The notes: generated from the letters alone by a model not told the origin. 64,000 nt of DNA from DASRQK01 sp964436635 (GCA_964436635.1 CAYTDM010000002.1:62001-126000); one strand, 5' to 3'; positions 51,574-61,041 are shown, counted from the first letter of the stretch. A program made the numbers and translations.

Positions 51574-51933
51574 ATGAGGTTTATTATTAACACCCTACTT
51601 TCAGGATTAGCTGTTTTTTTGGCAGCACTCATTTTACCGGATTCAGCCGTACAGGTTGAAAGCTTTGGATGGGCTATTTTGGCGGGCTTACTTATTGGCT
51701 TTGTCAATGCGACAGTCGGCGGTTTGCTGCGCCTGTTTACATTTCCGCTTAATTTGTTGACTTTAGGGCTGATGTCCTTCATCATTACTGTTTTGATGGT
51801 CATGTTGACCAGTTGGCTGATGGGGTCCAAATTTAATGTGGAAGGATTCCTTTGGGCAGCGGTTTTTGCCATAATTGTGGCTGTTATCGAAATGATTTTA
51901 GACGGCATTTTTGGCAAAAAGAAATCCGATTAA
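51574..51933 (+). CDS. Phage-holin superfamily IV-type (YvlD-like) membrane protein
   Basis: This 119-residue protein starts at ATG 51574 (MRFIINTLLSGLAVFLAALI). An ATG at 51538 would put a polar extension ahead of the first helix. It has four predicted helices, including SFGWAILAGLLIGFVNATVG, and LRLFTFPLNLLTLGLMSFII, the YvlD/phage-holin family IV stretch. Such proteins are housekeeping membrane proteins despite the name. Confidence 0.88.
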   Translation: MRFIINTLLSGLAVFLAALILPDSAVQVESFGWAILAGLLIGFVNATVGGLLRLFTFPLNLLTLGLMSFIITVLMVMLTSWLMGSKFNVEGFLWAAVFAIIVAVIEMILDGIFGKKKSD

Positions 51934-51959
51934 ATCACGCTGCTTTTAACGTATTCATG

Positions 51960-51967
51960 TATCTTTG
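51960..51967 (+). promoter_or_regulatory. -7 box of prfB, next to the start codon
   Basis: TATCTTTG ends 5 bases before the prfB ATG at 51973, suggesting a leaderless transcript. Confidence 0.5.
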
Positions 51968-51972
51968 CTGTT

Positions 51973-53059
51973 ATGACAAAAGAACAAGTTCAAGACTTGA
52001 GGGAACGTGTGAATTCCCTGAGGAGGTATCTTTGACATTGATGCTAGAAAAGCTCAAATTGAAGAACAACAAGCATTAACCTTATTGCCAGGATTTTGGG
52101 ACGACTCCAAAGCAGCCGAAGGAATTCTGCAAGGAATCAAAGCTCAAAAAATATGGACAGAAGAATTTGACGCCGTTTTTAATGCGGTAGAAGATTTAGG
52201 GGTCATGTATGATTTTTTTCATGCAGGAGATGCGAGTGAAGAAGAAGCAAAAGCAGAATATCAGAAAGCCAAAAAACTGGTGGAAGAGTTGGAATTCAAG
52301 AACATGTTGAGTGCCAAAGAAGACCAGTTAGACGCGGTATTGCAAATTACAGCTGGCGCAGGTGGAACTGAAAGTTGCGACTGGGCCAGCATTTTAATGC
52401 GCATGTATATCATGTGGGGTGAAAGCAAGGGTTACAAAGTCATCGAGCAAGATTATCAAGAAGGGGATGTGGCCGGAATTAAGACGGTTACTCTCCAATT
52501 CTCCGGTGATTTTGCCTACGGTTACTTAAAAGGAGAAAATGGAGTGCACCGATTGGTGCGAATTTCTCCCTTTGACTCGAACGCGAAACGACACACCTCC
52601 TTTGCTTCTGTATACGTGTACCCATTGGTGGATGATAACATTGAGATCGATGTTAAAGATTCAGAAATTGAATGGGATACCTTCAGGGCCGGGGGTGCTG
52701 GAGGCCAAAACGTAAACAAAGTCGAAACAGCCGTACGTTTGCACCACAAACCTACAGGCATCATCATTAAAAACCAAGAATCTCGCTCGCAGTTACAGAA
52801 CAAGGAAAACGCCATGCGCTTATTAAAATCCCAACTTTACGAGATCGAATTACGCAAAAGACAAGAAGCCACGGCGGCCATTGAGGGCAATAAGAAAAAA
52901 ATCGAATGGGGATCCCAAATTCGAAACTATGTCTTGCATCCATATAAATTAATCAAGGATTTGCGCACCGACATAGAAACCTCTAATACCCAAGCGGTCT
53001 TAGACGGGGATTTAGATGAGTTTTTAAAAGGGTATTTAATGGAATACGGGGGATCCTAA
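51973..53059 (+). CDS. prfB: Peptide chain release factor 2, with programmed +1 frameshift
   Basis: RF2 releases peptides at UGA and UAA. The first frame runs from ATG 51973 for 20 codons to an in-frame TGA at 52033. A +1 shift at CTT-TGA-C moves reading to GAC at 52034 and continues to 53059, giving 361 residues, near the E. coli length (365). The stop-recognition motif SPF (VRISPFDSNAKRHTSF) and the catalytic GGQ (residues 243-245, 52700-52708) are intact. Without the frameshift the product would be a 20-residue peptide. Low RF2 raises frameshifting, so the gene autoregulates. Confidence 0.97.
52021..52036 (+). promoter_or_regulatory. prfB: Programmed +1 frameshift signal of prfB
   Basis: AGGAGG-TAT-CTT-TGA-C: a Shine-Dalgarno-like AGGAGG sits 3 bases before the slippery CTT, followed by the TGA stop and C. 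This is the classical RF2 arrangement with the same spacing as in E. coli. Confidence 0.95.
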
Positions 53060-53064
53060 ACGTT

Positions 53065-53090
53065 TTAAACGCTTAGATTAAACGCTTAGA
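53065..53090. repeat. Perfect 13-bp tandem duplication containing the dcd stop codon
   Basis: TTAAACGCTTAGA is present at 53065-53077 and again at 53078-53090. The right copy contains the dcd TAA stop (minus strand). It lies in the prfB-dcd convergent junction. Confidence 0.93.
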
Positions 53091-53622
53091 ACTCGTTTTT
53101 CCACATCATACTTTCAACGGGGCGCGTGGTTTTTTGATTATACTTCGCGTTCCCCTTTGAATTGTAAAAGGTTTCAATATCCCCTTCTACCGCAAAGTAA
53201 ATCAATTGTCCAATGGGCATTCCGGCATAAATACGTACGGGCTGTGCGACCGAAATTTCTAAGGTCCAAGTATTGCAAAATCCCACGTCGCCCTTTCCAG
53301 CAGTCGCGTGAATATCAATTCCAAGCCGTCCAGTACTGGATTTTCCTTCTAAAAAGGGCACATGAAGATGCGTTTCCGTGTACTCCAATGTCACGCCCAA
53401 ATACAGGGTGTTCGGCTCCAAGACAAAGCCTTCTTCAGGAATTTGAAAATGATCAATTTCATTGTGTCTTTTTGCGTCTAACACGCGATCTTTATACGTG
53501 GCCAAATACTTGCCCAAATGAACATCGTACGAATTTGTACCCAAATTGGAACGGTCAAAAGGCTCGATCACAATGTTTCCCTTCTCAATTTCTTCCAAAA
53601 TTCGTTTATCCGATAAGATCAT
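53086..53622 (-). CDS. dcd: dCTP deaminase
   Basis: This 178-residue enzyme deaminates dCTP to dUTP for thymidylate synthesis. It opens MILSDKRILEEIEKGNIVIE, with LGTNSYDVHLG, FLEGKSSTGRLGI and the catalytic Glu in CNTWTLEIS followed by IYAGMPIGQLIYF. Length is slightly below E. coli Dcd (193). A bifunctional dCTP deaminase/dUTPase role cannot be excluded by reading alone. Confidence 0.94.
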   Translation of the reverse strand: MILSDKRILEEIEKGNIVIEPFDRSNLGTNSYDVHLGKYLATYKDRVLDAKRHNEIDHFQIPEEGFVLEPNTLYLGVTLEYTETHLHVPFLEGKSSTGRLGIDIHATAGKGDVGFCNTWTLEISVAQPVRIYAGMPIGQLIYFAVEGDIETFYNSKGNAKYNQKTTRPVESMMWKNEF

Positions 53623-53754
53623 CTCTACTGCTTTTTTAAATTACCTATAATGAGCGCCTGCGGGTTGATTTTTGCAGAGCAAAATATTTCCCCAATAATC
53701 GGAAAAATTATGCGATTGTCCATGCTTCGAATGGGTTAATTTACAAATAATCCC

Positions 53755-53762
53755 TAAGTTTG
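53755..53762 (+). promoter_or_regulatory. -7 box of the phosphopantetheinyl transferase gene, next to the start codon
   Basis: TAAGTTTG ends 4 bases before the ATG at 53767. The start of transcription would coincide with the start codon. Confidence 0.5.
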
Positions 53763-53766
53763 TTTT

Positions 53767-54507
53767 ATGGGATTAGTCTATCAGAGAGAAATAAATTCAC
53801 AGGTGAGATTTGCCATCTGGCGTGTAGAAGAATCGGCAGATGATTTACTAAGTCGATTGCAATTAAACGATCGAGAAAGGAGTGTGTTGGCAGCACTCAA
53901 TAAAGGGAATAGGACCCTGCATTGGCTATCCACTCGCGTCCTCCTTCGACTCATGTTAGACACACCCGGTTATATCGATTGCCCTTCTGACCAGAATGGG
54001 AAACCCTATTTGACTAATTTTCCACAAAAAATATCCTTGACGCACTCCTTCGATTATGTGGCTGTAATGATGAGTGATTGCGGGGAAGTTGGCATCGACC
54101 TCGAGTTAATTGGGCCGAAAATTCTCAGAATCGCCCATAAATTTATGAAGCCGGAAGAGCTGTCCGTGACCGAAAAGATGCCTGAAGATGAGCGCATTCA
54201 TTATTTGTATGCGTGCTGGTGCGCAAAGGAAGCCGTATATAAGTTGCAAGGCAAAAAAGGCGTATCCTTTCGGGAGCACATGACCATTCCGCCATTTAAT
54301 TTACAAGAACAAGGCGAGTTAACCCTGGTCCTTCAAACCGATCAAACCGATCAAATCGAACATACCGATCAAACCGAACATACCGAAAACGCACCCCAAA
54401 ACGAATCTTCAACGATCACCTATCAGGTCCACTATCAGCGCTTTTTATCTTACATGCTTGGTTTTGTAATGGAAAACTCATCCACCAAGGCCCCCTGTTT
54501 ATCGTAA
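53767..54507 (+). CDS. 4'-phosphopantetheinyl transferase superfamily protein
   Basis: This is a 246-residue Sfp/HetI-like enzyme that attaches the phosphopantetheine arm of CoA to carrier proteins. The Mg-binding motif GEVGIDLEL and the YACWCAKEAVYKLQGKKG motif (W-x2-KE-A-x2-K) are intact. A polar microrepeat of six three-residue units (QTD, QTD, QIE, HTD, QTE, HTE) is inserted near the C-terminus at 54334-54387. The last 58 bases overlap the convergent phosphodiesterase gene. No carrier protein is encoded nearby. Confidence 0.9.
   Translation: MGLVYQREINSQVRFAIWRVEESADDLLSRLQLNDRERSVLAALNKGNRTLHWLSTRVLLRLMLDTPGYIDCPSDQNGKPYLTNFPQKISLTHSFDYVAVMMSDCGEVGIDLELIGPKILRIAHKFMKPEELSVTEKMPEDERIHYLYACWCAKEAVYKLQGKKGVSFREHMTIPPFNLQEQGELTLVLQTDQTDQIEHTDQTEHTENAPQNESSTITYQVHYQRFLSYMLGFVMENSSTKAPCLS
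54334..54387 (+). repeat. Six 9-bp in-frame repeats inside the transferase gene
   Basis: Six adjacent 9-bp units of the type CAWAYCGAW (CAAACCGAT, CAAACCGAT, CAAATCGAA, CATACCGAT, CAAACCGAA, CATACCGAA) encode an acidic, polar linker. The first two are identical. Confidence 0.9.
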
Positions 54508-57187
54508 ACAGTCATGGATAATTTTCGGCCCTGAATCACAAATCGTTGAAATAAATTTCCTTTTTCATGCCGCTTTTCGACGAAGGCTGCAGGAAATTTT
54601 GCTTCCCTCGCTGCTGTCGTTCCCACGGACATTAAATACCGAACACCGATGGGATGAATTTCTCCTGCTACCAATGGATGTGTGCGCATATAATAGTGAA
54701 AATGACCACTTAGCACAAAATCCACCCCGTGTTTTTCCAGTAATTCTCCCCATGCCGCCACCAAGGCGGGATACGGCTCTACCTCATTATATGGTGGAAA
54801 ATGCACGACTAAAAACTTCCAATCCGCTTTACTTTTNNNNNNNNNNNNNNNNNNNNNNNNNNNNNNNNNNNNNNNNNNNNNNNNNNNNNNNNNNNNNNNN
54901 NNNNNNNNNNNNNNNNNNNNNNNNNNNNNNNNNNNNCCTCATTATATGGTGGAAAATGCACGACTAAAAACTTCCAATCCGCTTTACTTTTTTTAAGAGC
55001 GTTTTCCAGCCACTCCTTTTGATCATCGGCCTCAAAACTAGCCGCGTCTATCATAAAAAACGCGCTATTCCCATACTCGAACGAATAGGTCGTGCCCGCC
55101 TGCAAACCTGTCGGACCATTCGCCGGGTACTTTAATAATTGCCTAAATAAGCCCGCTCCCAACCCGTCCTGACTGTCGTGGTTTCCTGGCACAGCCATCA
55201 GGGGCGCTCGCGCAAAAGCTGGATGCGAATACTTAAAGAAGAGATCCCAATCGTCTCGATGTAAGCCCGTATTTACTAAATCTCCTGAATGTAGGTAAAA
55301 TTGGGTAGAAGGGAAGCTTTGCTGCGCAAACTGAATGGTTTCCCCCCAACCGGCATCATTATGCGTGTCCCCAAACCAAATAAATTCAAGGGGTGCTTCC
55401 TCCGAACGGTGATCTGCGGTCTTAAAATTGAAAACCTCGGATTTTGCAAATCTTCCTCGGTGCCCTTCTTTCGTATTTTGATTCCTCACATAATAAAAAT
55501 ACCGTTTTCCAGGACTTAATCGAGTCAGTGTTGCAGAATAACGATGGACGTTGCGGTCGTTTAAAATCAAACGATCGGCTAAAGCTTCTAATTTTGCAGG
55601 CACGATCGACGAATCTTTTGCATGTTCTTCCCAATAGATGACTTCTCCATATTTTGCTTCGGAAGAAGTTCTCCACTGCACCGTCATGCTGGTGCTGGGA
55701 TCATCAGAGATCGTAAGCACCACCTGATCAGGATGGGTGTTAGCCGGTTGGGCGGTCGTCCTAAACGCCTGCACAAGGTGCGCTTCTCTGGCCCTTCCTC
55801 GAATGGTGCTAAGCAGCAGGTCTCCAGTTAAATCTGTAGGCACAACCGATAATTTTAACCCGTCCCAATCGTGATAAGTAAAGGAGCCTACCTGCATGCG
55901 CTGCAGATGTTGATTTGCAGGATGGATGGGTGTTAACTCTAGTCCATTATGATCGGTTAATCCACGTACGGAAACAAAATACACCGGCCTGTGCTTGTCA
56001 AAACCGTTGATTCCAAGCGCAATTTTCCCCGCAGGAAACTCTTTTTGCCACACATCGTATTGGCTCATTTCGTTTTTTACCACCATTCCGGATTTTTCAA
56101 AGCCCCGTTCGGTTAGCCAAAACGGAGGGACCGCTTGCCTTTGGTCGCTCATAATGGATATTCGGACTGGCTGGTTCGCCATAAATTCCCAATATTTTGT
56201 GCTTAACACACTTTTTTCTTCGGCGCTTAGGTGCGAATGAATAACGGAATCCGTCAAGGCGTCTAATTGATCGTTGGTCCACCCTCCGAATGTTCGCGTG
56301 ACTAAATCATCCATGGTGCTGGACACCGTAACTTCTGTATGCTGGCTACGCAAAAAACTGTTCAATAATTCCGGCTCATCCGTTTGAACAACATTTGCTT
56401 GCGGGAGCGATGCAAAAAAGTCCAGGAAGTTACCCGGGTTTACTCTCGCCGCCGAATCCCTTTTTCCGAGGGTGTTTGCCCAAAGGCGGACCTTGTTTTT
56501 GCGCAGCTGATCCAATGCTGGATGGCCACTAAAAGACTCATCTATATGAATAATGTCGGTCAGGTTAAGCGCGATAATGGCTTCAAGGTCTTCTGCCGAA
56601 CGTGCTCTTGGCATCACCCGAATGCTTGGGTCCATGGCATGAAACTCTGGGAGCTGTCTGTAATCATACAGAAAAAAGATAACCTGCTGCTCCATGCCCA
56701 GTTCTTGGATTAAGGCATAAATTCTTTCCGCCGATTCTTTTGTGCCAATTTTAAAATCGAGGTCGACTAAGATCCGATCCTTTGCGGCTAATAGCGCTTC
56801 TTTTAGGGTGATGGGATGGGCATCGGTGGTGTCGCCTTGGTGAACCAAACGAAGTGCTTGAACCTCCTCCCAGCTCAAGGAATCTACGGGGCCAGACCCA
56901 GTAGTCGTCCGATCTAAGGTGCTGTCATGTAAGAGAATGAGTTCTCCGTCTTTGGTTTGGCGCACATCGATCTCCAGCACATGTGCGCCCGCGTTGATGG
57001 CTTCTTCGATCGCTGCTAAGGAGTTTTCAGGGGCCTTCAAATGTCCACCCCGATGTGCCACCACGAGCACACTGTCTGGGTGTTCTTCAAATAAGTTTAA
57101 AAGTTTGTCCGTCCGAGTCCAATCTCCTTTAGGAGCAGAGCATGCGCCTAAAAAAAGAAATAGGAGGCCATATAAAACAGGTTTCAT
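54450..57187 (-). CDS. Bifunctional lipoprotein: glycerophosphodiester phosphodiesterase plus purple-acid-phosphatase-like metallophosphoesterase (split by an assembly gap)
   Basis: Removing the 100 N and one copy of the flanking 55-bp duplication joins the two halves in frame (VVHFPPYNE then VEPYPALVA) into one 860-residue protein. Order: lipoprotein signal (LLFLFLGAC), a GDPD domain (AHRGGHLKAPENSLAAI, LEIDVRQTKDGELILLHD, about 40-275), a middle region, a fibronectin-like PAP N-terminal domain (VLTISDDPSTSMTVQWRTSS), then a calcineurin-like domain (WFGDTHNDAG, HSGDLVNTG, VPGNHDSQDG, LSGHFHYYM). It may release and then dephosphorylate glycerol phosphate at the cell surface. Its 3' end overlaps the convergent transferase gene. 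Confidence 0.88.
54782..54991. repeat. 55-bp identical flanks around the N run (assembly artefact)
   Basis: The 55 bases at 54782-54836 are identical to 54937-54991 on the other side of the gap. This is the pattern of two contigs ending in the same k-mer that were joined with a fixed spacer instead of being merged. Confidence 0.95.
54837..54936. other. Assembly gap of 100 N
   Basis: Exactly 100 undetermined bases, a placeholder length. The flanks overlap, so probably no genomic sequence is missing. Confidence 0.97.
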
Positions 57188-57249
57188 ATTTGTGCTAAAT
57201 TGGTTGATTGCGGCGTATTGCCGCAGACGAATATATGGAAAACCCTGCT

Positions 57250-58101
57250 TTATAACAACATAGATGCAAAAATTAGGTTTCTTTGCTCCATGGACATAAA
57301 ACTTGCAAAGGTTGCGTTAAACTGCTTAATCAGTCCTTCCCTCGTTAATGGCGTGGCTCTTCGTCCAGCAATGTCAGATTTTATGGTTGGCGAAGTGTAC
57401 TCCACTTTGGTCGCGTAGATGGAATAATGTTGTTCTGGAACGGCTAAGCCCATGATCATGCCAGGCAAGCCATGTACGGTGCCTGGTCCAGCGGTCGTCG
57501 GGATTTGATCTGTAAAAAAGGCTACTACATAGACCGAATCCAGGGTAACTCCATTGGCTCTTCTACAATCGTAGCCAGCAATGTTCCTATATTCGTTCGT
57601 CAACTTCCATTTCACATCCAGTAATTTATCCTCTACATAAATTTGGCTACCGCCCATTTCAAACAAAGATTTTGAAATATTTTTATCAAAATTTTGATAG
57701 ACTGTGCCTTGGTGATCCAATAAGCCTGACATAACTAAGTTAGTGATAATAGGGTCGAAAGTTTGCTTTTCACTTTCTATGAACACTTCTTTTCCACGGA
57801 ATGACATTTTTTTATTAAAAACCGTTGTTTCAGGCGCTTTACTTAGCAACTCTTCATAAAATCGCGCTTGAAATGCGTTTTCTTTACCCAAATTATTAAT
57901 ATGCCTGCGCAGTATATTTTTAACGTGAACTGTTTTTTCGTAGGTGATGACGCCTTCTTGTGGAAAGTAGGCAAACTGAGCTTGTGCATGTTGTGGGAGC
58001 ACAAACCCAACGAAAACAAATAAGAAGCCTAATGCGAATCCGCGGAAGTGATTTTTATATGTAGTGATCATCTGTTGAAATTTCTTATAATTTATAATCA
58101 T
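57250..58101 (-). CDS. GLPGLI family protein
   Basis: This 283-residue exported protein has a signal peptide ending near HAQAQ (ATG 58101, with an alternative ATG at 58071). The family motif reads HGLPGMIMGLAVPEQHYSIY near residue 205. The motif ITYEKTVHVKN near the N-terminus is also usual. GLPGLI proteins are restricted to Bacteroidota, of unknown biochemical role, and typically lie beside outer-membrane barrel proteins, as here (16 bases from the barrel gene). Confidence 0.92.
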   Translation of the reverse strand: MIINYKKFQQMITTYKNHFRGFALGFLFVFVGFVLPQHAQAQFAYFPQEGVITYEKTVHVKNILRRHINNLGKENAFQARFYEELLSKAPETTVFNKKMSFRGKEVFIESEKQTFDPIITNLVMSGLLDHQGTVYQNFDKNISKSLFEMGGSQIYVEDKLLDVKWKLTNEYRNIAGYDCRRANGVTLDSVYVVAFFTDQIPTTAGPGTVHGLPGMIMGLAVPEQHYSIYATKVEYTSPTIKSDIAGRRATPLTREGLIKQFNATFASFMSMEQRNLIFASMLL

Positions 58102-58117
58102 TTATTATATCCTCTTA

Positions 58118-60901
58118 TTATTTGACGCCAGCACCCATTCTTGCAACATCCCAGGTCACGGTTAGCATAAAATACCTGCCAATGGTGTTGTAAGAGTTCT
58201 GCTGGAAGGTGTTTCCAGATTGAAAGCGTCTGAATCCTTTATTTTGATTCAATAAATCATTAACAGTGAGCGTTAATATTAAACTTTCATCTTCTAAGAA
58301 TTTTTTAACCAGCCCCGGATTCACATCAAGTCGCTCGAACCTCTCATTAAAGGCTTTGGTTGGAGCCTCATACATATAATTGAATTCACTGACTAAAGAA
58401 AACTTGTTTGGTAAGAACCATTGAAAACCAGTGTTGGAATTAAAAGTAAAGCCTTCGCTATTGAATTCTGGTTGTAAGGAGTTGCTTAGGTTTTGCCAAC
58501 CTGGCCTTAAACCCACATAAAAATCAACGTTTTTAGTCGTGTTTTTACTAATGGCAAAATTTAATGATGTAGAGAATCGATTGTTTTCATTCAACGCACC
58601 ATTCACATAATTATAATAGTCGGAAACACTTAAATCTACTGTTAAATCGCTTTTCAACACTTTGTTTTTCGTTAAATCGAAACTCGTCATCCCCATAAAA
58701 TTATAATTTGTAGAGACTTCGTCCTCAAGGTTCACATATGTCGATGTACGAATCCCCGAAAGCGGATCGATCGTCACATTCGATTGAATGGAATTATGAG
58801 ATTGAGAAACATCGGCACTGAAGTAGGTGTAGAAGCCCTGTAACATGTCGTAGGAACTATACGATGCTCCTAAACGATTGGTGTGTGCAGGCGTTAGCGC
58901 TTCGTTACCAACGACAATATTTAATGGGTCGGTGTTCTCACGCAATGGATTGATTTGCGTTAGCGAAGGCAATTGATACGATCTAGAAGCGTTTAAGGAC
59001 ACATTCTTTGATCTTGAAATATTGTATGTGTAACGAATATTCGGCACATAGGTTTGGAAGTCGCGTTTAATTTCTCGATCTAAATAATTATTACGTTGGA
59101 AAAATTCATCGTGACGCACGCGATTAATAAAGTTAACTTCCCATTTCTCTGCTTTATAGCGCAAGGTCACGTTCGCTTGGTGTTGCGATCGCTCGAAATC
59201 AAAGTCATTGCTAAATGCATTGTCCTTAATGCTGTATTGACCATTGTTATCCTTATTATATGAGTCGTTTATAGAAGAACTATTGCTATTGGTCAAATCA
59301 TAACCAAACCCAATGTTAAACTTGCTGGTGATAGGCTCCGTGTACGTAATGGATGTATTTATAACGTCGGTGGTTCGCTGAATGTCCTTCATTTGGTCGA
59401 TCAGCTGCGTGCTGTCCAATGCCCCGCCTCTGTATAAATTCGTGGTCGATTTTAAAAAGGAGGTTTCGTCATTCGTATTTCCATTTGCAACCACATTAAG
59501 CGACAAGGAGCGACCTGGTTTTGCAAATTTTCTGGTTAAATAAGCGCGCACCGAGTAGTCGCTTTTCTCTGCATCGGAAAGCTGTAAACGTTGGTTGTCA
59601 TTTAACAACGCATTTAAACCGTCCCTTGTTTCCGCTCGAGTAGCAAGATTCGATTCAGATTGGTCTCTTCCTACCGAAAAGTTCAAGGAAAGGGTGGTCA
59701 AAGAGTCCATTCTCCAATCGTAAGTGGCATTTACTTTATGACGATTTGCATCGGTAGAGCGGTCGGATGTGGTGTTTGAATTAATTTGTCCATTTGGTAA
59801 ATTATTCTGTGAAAGATTGTTTTCTTCTACATCGTTCCAAATTCTTCCGTATTTGTAATTCATGTTCAGTTTATACTTGTTTTGTTGCCAAGCATCCATA
59901 AAGCTGACACCTGAATTAAAGGCTCTCGGGTGGCCTTTTCCGTCCCAATAACTAAAGGCGTCCATGCCTCCAGACATAAAGTACATCGCCCCGTCTTCTG
60001 TAAACCCACTTTGAGAATCTGAAAAATTAAAGCGCTCACTGTCTTGCCAGCCCAAAGAAATTTCTCCGGTATTCGAACCCACTGCAAAGGCGGAAATTTT
60101 TTGACTTCCTTTAAATTTATTAAACGCTAATCGGCCTAAGTAATGGCCCAATTCATCGCCTGCACCACCCCCAACATCAGCTTTTCCAAACCAACCGTGC
60201 TTTGCATCCTCTTTCAAGGTGACATTAATGGTTTGTTGACGAATCCCGTCGTCCACTCCTGTTCGTTCTGCGGCCTCCGATTTCTTTTCAAATACCTGAA
60301 CTTTGTCGACCATGTCCGAACGAATGTTGCGGGTGACTAAGGTCGGGTCGTTGCCAAAGAATTCCTCACCATCGACCAATACTTTTTCTACCGTTTTCCC
60401 TTGCGCAGTGATGTTTCCTTTTTCGTCGACGGTAATCCCAGGCAAGACTTTTAAAAGGTCTTCCACTTTGGCATTTTTTTCAACGACAAAGCTGGATGCA
60501 TCGTATTCCGTGGTATCCCCTTTCATGACGATCGGAATCTTCCCAGTCACCAACACTTCCTCTAAAATATGCGCCACACTGGATAATCCTATGGTTCCTA
60601 AGTCCGAGGGATCGCTCGGCAACACGACTCGGTTATATTCCCCATATTTTGGGTAGGTAATTAATAATAAAAACGAACCCGCCTCTGGTTTTACAATCGA
60701 AAACTTACCGTTTTCATCTGCACGCGCATGCGCAATCAATACCGAATCCTGTGCGTTTAACAAGACCACACTGGCTAAGGCCAGTTTTTGATTGTCTGCT
60801 GCGTCGACTACAGTTCCTTTAAAAGTGGATTGTGCAACTAATTGAAAAGGAATTGGAAATAATCCAAAAAGAAATAGAATCTGGTAAATTTTTAACTTCA
60901 T
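58118..60901 (-). CDS. Outer-membrane beta-barrel protein (TonB-receptor-like)
   Basis: This protein has 927 residues from ATG 60901, which opens a good signal peptide (MKLKIYQILFLFGLFPIPFQ). An upstream in-frame ATG at 60943 adds a polar extension and is rejected. Order: carboxypeptidase-regulatory-like domain (FKGTVVDAADNQKLALASVV), plug domain (KVEDLLKVLPGITVDEKGN, VLVDGEEFFGNDP, about 140-230), then a large barrel with alternating strands to the C-terminal aromatic-rich end (FMLTVTWDVARM). It probably imports an unknown nutrient or exports a product with the GLPGLI partner. Confidence 0.9.
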   Translation of the reverse strand: MKLKIYQILFLFGLFPIPFQLVAQSTFKGTVVDAADNQKLALASVVLLNAQDSVLIAHARADENGKFSIVKPEAGSFLLLITYPKYGEYNRVVLPSDPSDLGTIGLSSVAHILEEVLVTGKIPIVMKGDTTEYDASSFVVEKNAKVEDLLKVLPGITVDEKGNITAQGKTVEKVLVDGEEFFGNDPTLVTRNIRSDMVDKVQVFEKKSEAAERTGVDDGIRQQTINVTLKEDAKHGWFGKADVGGGAGDELGHYLGRLAFNKFKGSQKISAFAVGSNTGEISLGWQDSERFNFSDSQSGFTEDGAMYFMSGGMDAFSYWDGKGHPRAFNSGVSFMDAWQQNKYKLNMNYKYGRIWNDVEENNLSQNNLPNGQINSNTTSDRSTDANRHKVNATYDWRMDSLTTLSLNFSVGRDQSESNLATRAETRDGLNALLNDNQRLQLSDAEKSDYSVRAYLTRKFAKPGRSLSLNVVANGNTNDETSFLKSTTNLYRGGALDSTQLIDQMKDIQRTTDVINTSITYTEPITSKFNIGFGYDLTNSNSSSINDSYNKDNNGQYSIKDNAFSNDFDFERSQHQANVTLRYKAEKWEVNFINRVRHDEFFQRNNYLDREIKRDFQTYVPNIRYTYNISRSKNVSLNASRSYQLPSLTQINPLRENTDPLNIVVGNEALTPAHTNRLGASYSSYDMLQGFYTYFSADVSQSHNSIQSNVTIDPLSGIRTSTYVNLEDEVSTNYNFMGMTSFDLTKNKVLKSDLTVDLSVSDYYNYVNGALNENNRFSTSLNFAISKNTTKNVDFYVGLRPGWQNLSNSLQPEFNSEGFTFNSNTGFQWFLPNKFSLVSEFNYMYEAPTKAFNERFERLDVNPGLVKKFLEDESLILTLTVNDLLNQNKGFRRFQSGNTFQQNSYNTIGRYFMLTVTWDVARMGAGVK

Positions 60902-61029
60902 AGATGGTAATTTAGACTGATGTTTTGAAGCTATGCCGGGCACAGATCGAGCCCAACACTTAGTGCTTTACTATAGGACGTCAACCATAACATTTTGTTA
61001 CAATTACGATTAATTTATTAGATAATTTG

Positions 61030-61037
61030 TAGGTTTG
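61030..61037 (+). promoter_or_regulatory. -7 box of the methyltransferase gene, next to the start codon
   Basis: TAGGTTTG ends 4 bases before the ATG at 61042. Confidence 0.45.
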
Positions 61038-61041
61038 TGAT

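Noticed and set aside
51574..51933. Possible phage remnant from the second holin-like gene
   Set aside because: YvlD-type proteins are ordinary chromosomal membrane proteins, and the neighbours are housekeeping genes.
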